DNA of 64,000 nucleotides from Fibrobacter succinogenes. Lineage in GTDB: Bacteria; Fibrobacterota; Fibrobacteria; Fibrobacterales; Fibrobacteraceae. Position 1 is the stretch's first letter, and each line of letters starts with the position of its first letter. The stretch is taken from assembly GCA_902779055.1 (NCBI GenBank), contig CACZAD010000003.1, forward strand, positions 1-64,000, given 5' to 3'. The position numbers were made by a program, and so were the translations under genes. The notes under the pieces were generated by a model, which was not told the DNA's origin, did no database searches, and saw only the letters and a program-made list of their open reading frames with translations. Below are positions 24,648-32,691 of the stretch, piece by piece.

Positions 24648-25706
24648 CTAAATCACGACGACAGGTTCTCGGAGCGACTTGTTCTCGAGCAAAAAGGCGT
24701 TGTCTCCTGCGGTCACGAAAATGCGGTAGACCAATACATCGACTTTTTCACCGACAGAAACGCTCGGCTCGTCAAAGCTGCGCCTTGCTGTGAGAGTTTC
24801 CCCGTTTACTGAAACGGTCAATTCAATGCCGCTTCCGCGGAAGGCTACATCGGTGACGACGCCTTCTTGAGCGGATTTCCCGTATTTCTGTGTTTCGTTT
24901 TTCTTGGTGACCTTGACAAATTCGGGACGCACGATGGCTTGTTCTGCACCTTCAATGGCTTCAAAGCTATTGAACTTGCTGTAATCCTTGAAAATGGAAG
25001 GCTGGCCGAAGAATGATGCCACAAAAGAAGTTTTGGGAGTGCCGTACACGTCAAGCGGTTTCCCGATTTGATCGATGCGGCCCTTGTTCATAATGATAAT
25101 TTCGTCGGCGACTTCGATGGCTTCGTCTTGGTCGTGCGTGACGAAAATGCTCGTGACGCCAAGCTTTGCAATCATTTCCTTGAGCCAATGGCGGAGTTCC
25201 TGACGCACCTTGGCGTCAATGGCGGCAAACGGTTCGTCGAGCAAAAGCAACTGCGGATTCGGCGCAAGCGCACGCGCAAAGGCCACTCGCTGCCTCTGGC
25301 CGCCCGAAAGCTGGCTTGGATAGCGCTTTTCGAGACCTTCTAGCCCAATCAGCTTGACGAGTTCTGCAACGCGTTCCTTGATTTCGTTTTCGGGCTTCTT
25401 CAGAACGCGGAGACCGAAGGCGATATTTTCGAAAACGGTCATGTAGCGGAACAAAGCGTAACTCTGGAAAACGAATCCGATGCCGCGCTTGCTGGCGGGT
25501 ACATTGTTGATGACTTTTCCGTCAATGATGATGTCACCGTTGTCGGGCGTTTCGAGCCCTGCAATCATGCGGAGAATCGTTGTCTTTCCCGAACCGCTCG
25601 GGCCCAGAAGGCCAATGAGTTTACCCTTTTCGATACCGAAGGAAACATCGTCGGAGGCCTTGAAATTTCCAAAATGTTTGTTGATGTGTTTCAGTTCTAC
25701 GTACAT
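24648..25706 (-). CDS. cysA: Sulfate ABC transporter ATPase
   Basis: Powers sulfate/thiosulfate import. 352 residues with Walker A GPSGSGKTT, Q-loop FQSYALF, signature LSGGQRQR, Walker B LLLLDEP and the H-loop THDQDEA. A C-terminal regulatory domain (TOBE-like) follows about residue 240, as in CysA and other CUT1/sulfate ATPases. Last gene of the cysT-cysW-cysA operon, eight bases after cysW. The sulfate-binding partner genes lie 5 kb upstream in a separate unit. Confidence 0.93.
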   Translation of the reverse strand: MYVELKHINKHFGNFKASDDVSFGIEKGKLIGLLGPSGSGKTTILRMIAGLETPDNGDIIIDGKVINNVPASKRGIGFVFQSYALFRYMTVFENIAFGLRVLKKPENEIKERVAELVKLIGLEGLEKRYPSQLSGGQRQRVAFARALAPNPQLLLLDEPFAAIDAKVRQELRHWLKEMIAKLGVTSIFVTHDQDEAIEVADEIIIMNKGRIDQIGKPLDVYGTPKTSFVASFFGQPSIFKDYSKFNSFEAIEGAEQAIVRPEFVKVTKKNETQKYGKSAQEGVVTDVAFRGSGIELTVSVNGETLTARRSFDEPSVSVGEKVDVLVYRIFVTAGDNAFLLENKSLREPVVVI

Positions 25707-25714
25707 ATAATCTC

Positions 25715-26548
25715 CTACGGCTCAACTTTGTGTTTCTTCTTTCCGTTGTATTCGATTAAACTTCTTGCGATCAAGATGATGATGGCTAGCATCACGAGGA
25801 TCGATGCTACGGCAAATGCGGGCACATATTGGAATTCGTTAAATAGAATTTCTACATGTAGCGGGAGTGTGTTCGTCTTTCCGCGCAAATGCCCAGAAAT
25901 CACCGAGACCGCACCGAATTCACCCATCGCACGGGCTGCGCAAAGCACCACGCCGTACAAAAATGCCCATTTGATATGCGGGAATGTAATCTTGCGGAAA
26001 ATCGTCCAGCCTTTTGCGCCCATCAGTGCTGCGGCTTCTTCTTCGTCGTTACCGCGTGCTTCCAAAACGGGAATTAGTTCGCGTGAAATGAACGGGAAAG
26101 TCACGAAAATTGTGGCAAGAACAATGCCTGGGACTGCAAATACGATTTTGATGTCCCAATCTTGCAACAGCGGGTATAACGGGCTTTGGCGTCCGAACGT
26201 GAGCAAGAAAATGAGGCCTGCGATAATTGGCGAAACGGTCACCGGCAAGTCAATCAGCGTCGTGAGAATCTTTTTCCCTTTGAACTGGAACTTGGTGAGG
26301 GACCATGCGGCGCTCAGACCGAAAACTGTATTGATGAGCACGGCAAGCAGCGTTGCTTCTAGCGTGAGCCAAATGGCCTTGACTGTGTAATTGTCGGTCA
26401 CGGCTTTTTCGTACACGGCAAAACCTTGCTTGAATGCTTCTGTAATCACCGTAATCAGCGGGAGCAAAAGCATTAACACTACGAAAATGATGCTGATACT
26501 GATCAATGTCCACTTGACGACTTTTGAGGAAGTTGTTTCTTTGCTCAT
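25715..26548 (-). CDS. cysW: Sulfate ABC transporter permease CysW
   Basis: 277 residues, six predicted membrane helices, with the ABC permease EAA-loop around GAKGWTIFRKITFPHI. FGAVSVISGHLRGKTNTLPL is characteristic of CysW. Its ATG overlaps the cysT stop (TAATG). Forms the membrane pore with CysT in the inner membrane. Confidence 0.93.
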   Translation of the reverse strand: MSKETTSSKVVKWTLISISIIFVVLMLLLPLITVITEAFKQGFAVYEKAVTDNYTVKAIWLTLEATLLAVLINTVFGLSAAWSLTKFQFKGKKILTTLIDLPVTVSPIIAGLIFLLTFGRQSPLYPLLQDWDIKIVFAVPGIVLATIFVTFPFISRELIPVLEARGNDEEEAAALMGAKGWTIFRKITFPHIKWAFLYGVVLCAARAMGEFGAVSVISGHLRGKTNTLPLHVEILFNEFQYVPAFAVASILVMLAIIILIARSLIEYNGKKKHKVEP

Positions 26549-27381
26549 TAATTTCCTCCCTTCAAAATTTTGGTGTTTCTCGTCTGGATGAGGTTCACGA
26601 GGAAGAGTGTCACGAATGAAGCGACGAGCATTACAAGCGCGATTGTTGTGGCACTCGCGTAATCGTATTCCTGCAATTCCGACATAATGATGAGCGGGGC
26701 GATTTCTGTTTCGAACGGCTTGTTGCCGGCAATGAACACGACGCTACCGTATTCGCCCAAGCAACGTCCGAATGCAAGCCCAAACCCTGTCAATGCGGCC
26801 GGAACAATTTCTGGGAAAATAATCTTCCAGAAGATGCGGCTTCGTGATGCGCCCAAGACGCCTGCGGCTTCTTCGTAAGCGGGGTCGAGCTTTTCAAGTA
26901 CCGGTTGTACGGCACGGACGACAAACGGTATGCCGATAAACACAAGCGCAACAGTTATGCCGATTTGCGTAAAGGCTATCTTCACGCCGAACCTGGCGAA
27001 AAATCCGCCGATGAGCCCTGTATCTGCGGTAAGCGCCGTCAAGGCGATGCCTGCCACGGCCGTCGGCAAAGCGAACGGGAGTTCGATCATTCCGTCAATC
27101 AAGCGCTTGAGCGGGAATGTGTACTTCACAAGTACCCACGCAAGCACGATGCCCATCACGGCGTTGATGAGCGAGGCGACGAACGCCGTCACGAAACTCA
27201 CTCTAAAACTCGACAAGACTCTGTCGCGTGTAATCGTTTCAATGATTTCACTGAAACTCATTTGCGCCGAAAACACCACGAGCGACGCAAGCGGAATCAG
27301 CACCACGACACTTAAAATGGTGAGTGTGATGCCGGTAGTAAGGCCGAAGCCAGGAATGACACTTCTATTTGTTCTCTTCAT
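26548..27381 (-). CDS. cysT: Sulfate ABC transporter permease CysT
   Basis: 277 residues from the ATG at 27381. N-terminal VIPGFGLTTGITL, the EAA-loop GASRSRIFWKIIFPEI, and LGEYGSVVFIAGN identify CysT/CysU. The transcript predicted from the sulfur-box promoter starts only about five bases before this ATG and no Shine-Dalgarno is visible, so translation may be nearly leaderless; an in-frame TTG at 27393 would overlap the -10 box and is rejected. Confidence 0.93.
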   Translation of the reverse strand: MKRTNRSVIPGFGLTTGITLTILSVVVLIPLASLVVFSAQMSFSEIIETITRDRVLSSFRVSFVTAFVASLINAVMGIVLAWVLVKYTFPLKRLIDGMIELPFALPTAVAGIALTALTADTGLIGGFFARFGVKIAFTQIGITVALVFIGIPFVVRAVQPVLEKLDPAYEEAAGVLGASRSRIFWKIIFPEIVPAALTGFGLAFGRCLGEYGSVVFIAGNKPFETEIAPLIIMSELQEYDYASATTIALVMLVASFVTLFLVNLIQTRNTKILKGGN

Positions 27382-27392
27382 AATTGAAGCCA

Positions 27393-27450
27393 AATATAGA
27401 ACGCGTCATTCGTTATGTCCAATACTAAATAAGTATCACATTTTATAGAA
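27393..27450 (-). promoter_or_regulatory. Sulfur-box promoter of cysTWA
   Basis: -35 TTGGAC (27417-27422), 18-base spacer, -10 TATATT (27393-27398), TTATTTAGTA upstream, CTATAAAA farther out. Confidence 0.85.
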
Positions 27451-27475
27451 TTTTTGTATTAAAACAAAGTAATTG

Positions 27476-27988
27476 TCAATGATGGTGGTGGTGCATTTCT
27501 GTCGTTACTGATGCTTTGGGTTGGTATCCGGCAATGCCTGGATCTACCATACCAAAAATCATTGCGATGTGAGAGAGAACAAGGAATGCGGCAAGCGCTA
27601 GGATGGCGCAATTAGAACGCTTCTCTTCGCCAGCCTTACGGAACAGAAGTTTCAAGTTCAGCAATGCTAGCAGTATCATTGGAATGCCGGCCAGGATGTA
27701 CGAGCCGATTGCCACGACATCAATCCAAGTTCTGAATTCTCCGGCGGATGCAAGCGGAATAATGACGTTCGGAATGAAGTAGGCTATGATGCCGACGAAC
27801 GAGAGCCCGGCAAGGATTCCGGCAATGCGGTTGATTTTTGAAAGCGTCGGATGTGCGCCCGGTGACCGCAACAAGAACAAATCTGTTATGGCTATCGTTT
27901 CTGCAAGAATGACAGGAATTGCCATAAAGATGATGAGGTTCCAGGGAGAGTTTTGCATCAGCAAATCCATATAATGGGTAGAGTACAT
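27476..27988 (-). CDS. Four-helix membrane protein with a C-terminal His run
   Basis: 170 residues from the ATG at 27988 (AAAGGA upstream). Four hydrophobic segments, at about residues 14-35, 55-80, 90-110 and 125-150. The first carries a buried Glu and Asp (ILAETIAITDLF), the last a His (VLSHIAMIF). The chain ends in TTEMHHHHH. I do not recognise the family with confidence. The polar residues and the His tail suggest metal or small-molecule handling in the inner membrane. It lies between cysTWA and the divergent rhodanese-TusA-DsrE gene, with no sulfur box of its own visible on this strand. Confidence 0.7.
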   Translation of the reverse strand: MYSTHYMDLLMQNSPWNLIIFMAIPVILAETIAITDLFLLRSPGAHPTLSKINRIAGILAGLSFVGIIAYFIPNVIIPLASAGEFRTWIDVVAIGSYILAGIPMILLALLNLKLLFRKAGEEKRSNCAILALAAFLVLSHIAMIFGMVDPGIAGYQPKASVTTEMHHHHH

Positions 27989-28074
27989 ATTGTATCCTTT
28001 TTGTTGTTGTGTTTGACAGACCCCTTCTTTGATCTTTAATCTACAAAACCTGTTACGTAAAATTGTTATTGAAA

Positions 28075-28134
28075 ATTTTGATAGCATACGATTGGAAAAA
28101 TGTATTGGACGCTTGCAAAATGTGGTTTTATATT
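28075..28134 (+). promoter_or_regulatory. Sulfur-box promoter (plus-strand copy)
   Basis: TTGGAC (28105-28110), 18-base spacer, TATATT (28129-28134), GTA directly before the -35 and TTGATAGCATA farther upstream. The only copy on the plus strand, serving the rhodanese-TusA-DsrE gene. Confidence 0.75.
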
Positions 28135-28176
28135 TGCGACAAATTATTTTTAGAACTTAAAAAGTAAGGTGCTTTA

Positions 28177-29181
28177 ATGTCCGAAGTTAAGATTTTTTCT
28201 GCAAAAGATTTTCATAAGATTGACATAAAGAATTCGACGCTTCTTGATGTGCGTGAACCTGGCGAAGTCATCGTTCATCCAGTGGACGGTGCGATTCAGA
28301 TTCCTTTCTTTGAGCTTTCTAAAAAGATTGATTCCATCCCAAAGGACAAGCCTGTTTATGTTTTTTGCTCTACGGGTGATCGCTCAGAACAAGTCGCAGA
28401 AATCCTTGCGGATAGGGATTTCGAAGTGTATAACATCGAAGGTGGTCTTGATGCCGTTCCTAAAGCGCTTCATATCGATGCCAAGGGGCTAAAATGCCCG
28501 GGGCCAATTGTAAAGGTTGACGAAACCGTCAAAAAAGCGTTAATTGGCGACGAAATCCAAGTCGAAGCGGACGAAAAGGCGTTTTTCTCGGATGTCGAAG
28601 TCTGGTGCCAGCGTACCGGAAACGAGTTAAAATCACTCACCGAAAAAGACGGCGTCATTTATGCGACCATCGTGAAAAAGGAATCTCCCGTACCCGAGAA
28701 AAGAGAATTTGAACACGGCAAAACATTTGTCGTATTCAGTGGCGATTTGGATAAGGCGATTGCATCTTTTATTATGGCGAACGGTGCTGCCGCTATGGGG
28801 CGCCCTGTTACGATGTTCTTTACTTTTTGGGGGGTAAGCCTTTTGCGCAGACCCGAAAAAGTCCGTGTGAAAAAATCGTTCATCGGAAAAATGTTCAGCT
28901 TGATGTTGCCGAGAGGCGCTAAAAAACTCGGCCTTTCTCGTATGAACTTCGGTGGCATTGGTGCCAAGATGATTCGTGCCGTCATGAAAAAGAACGGCGT
29001 GTCTTCGCTAGAAGAATTGATCCAGAGCGCTCAGCAAAAAGGCGTCAAATTTGTCGCTTGCCAAATGTCGATGGAACTTATGGGATTCACCCATGATGAA
29101 TTAATCGATGGAGTAGAACTTGGCGGCGTTGCGACGATGCTCGGCTCCACCGAAAAATCTGACTTGACGTATTTTATTTAA
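28177..29181 (+). CDS. Rhodanese - TusA - DsrE-like fusion protein
   Basis: 334 residues with three sulfur-relay domains in one chain. Rhodanese at about 1-95 (LLDVREPGE, active Cys in VFCSTGDRS). TusA at about 97-165 (IDAKGLKCPGPIVKV). DsrE/DsrF-like at about 180-334 (VVFSGDLDKAIASFIMANGAAAMG, Cys in FVACQMSMELMG). Each has its expected cysteine, so a persulfide could pass from domain to domain. Relatives with this C-terminal half occur fused to CoA-disulfide reductases. It faces away from the rest of the island but shares the sulfur-box promoter. Likely role: accept sulfur from desulfurase or sulfide and pass it to the carriers; cytoplasmic. Confidence 0.92.
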   Translation: MSEVKIFSAKDFHKIDIKNSTLLDVREPGEVIVHPVDGAIQIPFFELSKKIDSIPKDKPVYVFCSTGDRSEQVAEILADRDFEVYNIEGGLDAVPKALHIDAKGLKCPGPIVKVDETVKKALIGDEIQVEADEKAFFSDVEVWCQRTGNELKSLTEKDGVIYATIVKKESPVPEKREFEHGKTFVVFSGDLDKAIASFIMANGAAAMGRPVTMFFTFWGVSLLRRPEKVRVKKSFIGKMFSLMLPRGAKKLGLSRMNFGGIGAKMIRAVMKKNGVSSLEELIQSAQQKGVKFVACQMSMELMGFTHDELIDGVELGGVATMLGSTEKSDLTYFI

Positions 29182-30143
29182 GCGCTTTCTACTTGCCATG
29201 TAAAGCCCGCTTCTTCAATCGTGCGGAACGTGGCTTCGAGGCTTTGCCCGCCTTCGGTCAAGTAGCCGGATGCGAAAATGGAGTCTGCAATTTTAAATAA
29301 AGTCTTTTCGTGACCCAGGAAATAGACTTCTCGGCCGGCTGCGCAACGGATATCCGATTTCGGTAGCATCAAGCGTGCGAGGCAAAGAACTTTGATGCAG
29401 TATTCCGGAGTCAGTGCCGATATGTCGCGTTCAGCAAGTCGCGTACCTTTGACCGGAAGTAAAAAGTTTATGGGGACGGATTCGGGATTGATTTCTTTCA
29501 ATTCAAAGAGCATATCCACAACGTCTTCTTTTGTTTCGCCCATGCCGATAATGCCGCCAGAGCAGATTTCAAAACCGATGCGCTTCAACATCTTTAAGTT
29601 GTCGATTCGTTCTTGATACGTGTGCGTCGTGCAAATGCTTGGATAAAAACGACGGCTGCTGTTCAGGTTATGATTGATTCTGTTCAGCCCGGCATCTTTA
29701 AGAATTTGCGCTTGGTGCTCGGTCAAAAATCCAATGGAACAGCAAATTTGCGTATCGTTCTTTTTCATTTTGCGGATGCGTTCGGCAAGGCTTTCGATAT
29801 CGCTGTCGGCAAAGTGGATCCCGCTAAGTCCAATGCAATGTCTGGAAAGATGAAATTCATCGACGAGGTTGTTGTCGCCGTAAAGTTTTTTATCTTCGAC
29901 ATAACGGTATTTTTCGATCGGCGCTTCGGAATCTCGTGATTGCGCGCAGTAAGCGCAGTTTTGTGTGCAGTTGCCGCTGCGGACATTTGTGAGCAACTGG
30001 ATGTTGACTCGATTGCCTTTGTATTTCGTTCTTAGCTGGTATGCTGCCTCGATGAGTTCGCTGAGGGCGTCGCTTTGTAAATCTAGTATGGCGAGGGCTT
30101 CATTTTTCGTTATTGAAATATTGTCGGCAACAGGAAAAAACAT
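29178..30143 (-). CDS. bioB: Biotin synthase
   Basis: Radical SAM enzyme that inserts sulfur into dethiobiotin. 321 residues with the radical SAM cysteines in CTQNCAYCAQS and NFLLPVKGTRLA, plus a Cys and Arg region (CAAGREVYFLG) as in other BioB. Its stop overlaps the end of the convergent rhodanese fusion by four bases. No other bio genes are nearby, so its place in a sulfur island may reflect its sulfur demand or chance. The -10-like TATATT lies directly before the ATG, so the true promoter is uncertain. Confidence 0.93.
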   Translation of the reverse strand: MFFPVADNISITKNEALAILDLQSDALSELIEAAYQLRTKYKGNRVNIQLLTNVRSGNCTQNCAYCAQSRDSEAPIEKYRYVEDKKLYGDNNLVDEFHLSRHCIGLSGIHFADSDIESLAERIRKMKKNDTQICCSIGFLTEHQAQILKDAGLNRINHNLNSSRRFYPSICTTHTYQERIDNLKMLKRIGFEICSGGIIGMGETKEDVVDMLFELKEINPESVPINFLLPVKGTRLAERDISALTPEYCIKVLCLARLMLPKSDIRCAAGREVYFLGHEKTLFKIADSIFASGYLTEGGQSLEATFRTIEEAGFTWQVESA

Positions 30144-30216
30144 AATATACCTATAATAACGGTAGGGAGTTGAAACGCAAAGATAGTATGATTATGCCAT
30201 CTTGTCAAAAACTAAA

Positions 30217-30254
30217 ATGCTCCCAATCTTTGCTTTCGCAAAAACTGGGAGCGC
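30217..30254 (-). terminator. Terminator after the sulfate-binding protein gene
   Basis: GCTCCCA/TGGGAGC outer stem plus TTTGC/GCAAA inner stem, followed on the minus strand by TTTT. Confidence 0.7.
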
Positions 30255-30286
30255 TCGGTTTTACAAGAAGAATTGTTTAGACCGGA

Positions 30287-31306
30287 TTACTTCTTTTCGT
30301 AGATCTGGTCGAAAATTCCGCCGTTAGAGAAGTGCGTGTTCTGAGCCTTGTCCCAGCCGCCAAAGCGTTCGATGCTGATCAAGTTTACGTTCGGGTTGAA
30401 TTCCTTGTATTGGGCGAGGATTTCCTTGTTGGACGGACGATAGTGATTCTTGGCGGCAATGTGCTGGCCTTCGTCGGAGTAGAGGTAGTTCAGGTATTCG
30501 GTAGCAAGTTCGCGGGTGCCGCGCTTGTCAACCACCTTGTCCACGATAGCGACGGAAGGCTCAGCCAAAATGCTGATGCTCGGAATCACGATTTCGTAGT
30601 CGTTCGGATAATCCTTGAGGGCGAGGAAGGCTTCATTTTCCCAAGAGAGCAGCACGTCGCCCTGACCGTTTTCGATGAATGTCGTCGTAGAGCCGCGAGC
30701 GCCCGAAGCAAGCACGAGAACATTGGCGTAGAGCTTTTTCACGAAATCCTTGGTCTTTTCCTGGTCACCGTTATACTGGTTTTCGGCCCATGCCCAAGCG
30801 GCGAGGTAGTTCCAGCGTGCGCCACCAGAAGTTTTCGGGTTCGGAGTAATGATGCCAATGCCCGGCTTTACGAGGTCGCCCCAGTCCTTAAGATTCTTCG
30901 GGTTGCCCTTGCGGACCAAGAATACGATGGTGGAGGTGTAAGGAGAGCTGTTGAGCGGGAATTCCTTGACCCAACCCGGTTCGATGAGTCCTGCGTCGCG
31001 AACGGCGTTCACGTCAAATTCGAGAGCAAGCGTGACAACGTCTGCTTCGAGGCCGTTTGCCACTTCCAAGGCCTGCTTGCCGGAACCGCCATGGGACTGC
31101 GTGATTTCAACATCCTTGCCGGTCTTTTCCTTCCAATGTTTGGCGAATGCCTCATTGTAGTTCGCGTAAAGTTCGCGGGTCGGATCGTAAGAAACATTGG
31201 TGAGTGTTTGCTTGCCGTGTTCATGCTTTTCTTCGGAAGAAGAGCATGCTGTGAAAGCGAGGGAGAGAAGGGCGATGGATGCAATGGTAAGTTTTTTGAA
31301 ATTCAT
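30287..31306 (-). CDS. sbp: Sulfate-binding lipoprotein 1
   Basis: Captures sulfate for CysTWA. 339 residues. Signal peptide with lipobox FTAC, then the Sbp pattern: [35 protein letters not shown] and [17 protein letters not shown]. Anchored as a lipoprotein rather than free in the periplasm as in E. coli. Second gene of the barrel-sbp unit, 116 bases after the porin, with an 11-bp inverted repeat in between. A close paralogue lies at 37976-39004. Confidence 0.94.
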   Translation of the reverse strand: MNFKKLTIASIALLSLAFTACSSSEEKHEHGKQTLTNVSYDPTRELYANYNEAFAKHWKEKTGKDVEITQSHGGSGKQALEVANGLEADVVTLALEFDVNAVRDAGLIEPGWVKEFPLNSSPYTSTIVFLVRKGNPKNLKDWGDLVKPGIGIITPNPKTSGGARWNYLAAWAWAENQYNGDQEKTKDFVKKLYANVLVLASGARGSTTTFIENGQGDVLLSWENEAFLALKDYPNDYEIVIPSISILAEPSVAIVDKVVDKRGTRELATEYLNYLYSDEGQHIAAKNHYRPSNKEILAQYKEFNPNVNLISIERFGGWDKAQNTHFSNGGIFDQIYEKK

Positions 31307-31354
31307 GTTTAAAACCTCTTTTTGTTTAAATGTTATGATTTGTTTTTAAAGAAA

Positions 31355-31403
31355 CGCCCTCAGCGAAATGGATCAAAGAAGCTGTAATGCTGCGCTGAGG
31401 GCG
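31355..31403 (-). terminator. Large hairpin between barrel gene and sbp
   Basis: Perfect 11-bp inverted repeat CGCCCTCAGCG/CGCTGAGGGCG around 27 bases, with no clean T-run. More likely a partial terminator or mRNA-processing/stability element that sets the barrel-to-Sbp ratio than a full stop. Confidence 0.55.
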
Positions 31404-31422
31404 CTCGGGGATGTGCTAAGTT

Positions 31423-32442
31423 TTATTTGAGAGATGCCGTGAATCGGGCGGCAAGAGCGATGTCAGATGCCTTCTTTTCGCTGTAAAGGTTCACCTGGAT
31501 CTTGGAATAATCGTTGATTTTCTTGATGAAGCTTACGGTCCAAGCGATTCCATCGGCACCGGCCTGCAATTCGTCGCGGTTGGAGAGGTATTCCAATTCG
31601 GCGTAAAGGTTGCTCAAGAAACCTGCGGTCGGGATTTCCAAACCGACGAAGAACGGAATGTAGCGTGAATCCTGTGCGTATTCAGGCTTGATGGCGTTTG
31701 CTGCCTTGAGGTTTTCGCTGTCGGCGGTAGCAACCAAGGCTACTTCACCGTAAAGGCCGAAGTTCTTTTGGAAGTAGTAGCTTGCGCGACCTGCAACACG
31801 GTGGGTCAATTGAGCCGTATGCTGGATCGGGTCGAGTGCGTTCACGCGATAGGCTGCGCTCACCTTGGCATCGCCAAACTTAAGCGTTTCTTCAAGACGG
31901 ACGTAACCCGTGTTGAACTTGGCGTCGTAAGTACCGAGCAAGGCGTTGAATGTCGAAATGCCGTTTTCGTAACCAAAGGCGAATGCGTCGTGCTGGTAAT
32001 CGCGGGAGAGGAATCCGCGCTTGTTGAGGGCAACATCGACATAAGTACCGAAGTTGCCGCCGACGCTCCAGTCGGTACGGAAACGACCGAATTGAACATT
32101 GAACTTGCCGTATTCGGTATCCCACTTGTAGTTGGCGTAGTAGGTATCGGCAGAAATCTTGTCGTAGTTCTTGCCTTCAATCGTGTTACCGAATGCCGGG
32201 CTGAAAATGCGCAAGTTGATGACGGCACTGAGTTTTTCGGAATCGTACTTTGCTCCAATATTTGCACGCAAGAAAGAATTGTCGAGCGTGTTGTCGGCAT
32301 CGTTGTCGTAAAGTGATTTGATTGCTTGTGCCTGGACATTTCCTGTCAGCTTAAAAGTGCTTTCGTTAGCAGATTCTGCAGCAGAGCAAATGGATGATAC
32401 CAGTGCTGTTGTAATCAAAATCTTGGATATTGTCTGGTTCAT
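31423..32442 (-). CDS. Outer-membrane beta-barrel, probable sulfate porin
   Basis: 339 residues from the ATG at 32442 (AAGGAG upstream). Signal peptide ending SSICSAAE, then alternating amphipathic strands (FNVQFGRFRTDW, ASYYFQKNFGLYGEVALV, NLYAELEYLSN) and a final strand ending in ARFTASLK, typical of an outer-membrane barrel. It is the first gene behind a sulfur-box promoter and is followed by the sulfate-binding protein, so it probably lets sulfate or other sulfur compounds cross the outer membrane. I do not recognise a named porin family. Confidence 0.75.
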   Translation of the reverse strand: MNQTISKILITTALVSSICSAAESANESTFKLTGNVQAQAIKSLYDNDADNTLDNSFLRANIGAKYDSEKLSAVINLRIFSPAFGNTIEGKNYDKISADTYYANYKWDTEYGKFNVQFGRFRTDWSVGGNFGTYVDVALNKRGFLSRDYQHDAFAFGYENGISTFNALLGTYDAKFNTGYVRLEETLKFGDAKVSAAYRVNALDPIQHTAQLTHRVAGRASYYFQKNFGLYGEVALVATADSENLKAANAIKPEYAQDSRYIPFFVGLEIPTAGFLSNLYAELEYLSNRDELQAGADGIAWTVSFIKKINDYSKIQVNLYSEKKASDIALAARFTASLK

Positions 32443-32505
32443 TCGTAGACTCCTTGTTATTGTTTTTGTTGTTGTATGGTTCGTTGTTTTTTTTTTGTGC
32501 GGCAA

Positions 32506-32565
32506 AATATAGAACGCGTTTTTCGGTTTGTCCAATACTAAATTTTTATGCTGAGATATTGATTT
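32506..32565 (-). promoter_or_regulatory. Sulfur-box promoter of the barrel-sbp unit
   Basis: -35 TTGGAC (32530-32535), 18-base spacer, -10 TATATT (32506-32511), AAAATTTAGTA upstream. Confidence 0.85.
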
Positions 32566-32635
32566 TTGTTATTATTGTAAATGAAATTTAATTTATTTGT
32601 TTAAATGAATATAAAGTAAAACTCATGCAAAGAAG

Positions 32636-32672
32636 AAACGCCATTCAGAGGCGTAACCTAAGAATGGCGTTT
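32636..32672 (-). terminator. Hairpin after cysN
   Basis: Perfect stem AAACGCCATTC/GAATGGCGTTT, 15-base loop, followed by TTTCTTCTTT on the minus strand; ends the apr-cysDN operon. Confidence 0.7.
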
Positions 32673-32691
32673 AGTGCTATATGCAAAAATG

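Noticed and set aside
27476-27496. Five-histidine end as an engineered tag
   Set aside because: No vector sequence or linker is next to it, the operon context is natural, and the gene is a membrane protein of the chromosome.
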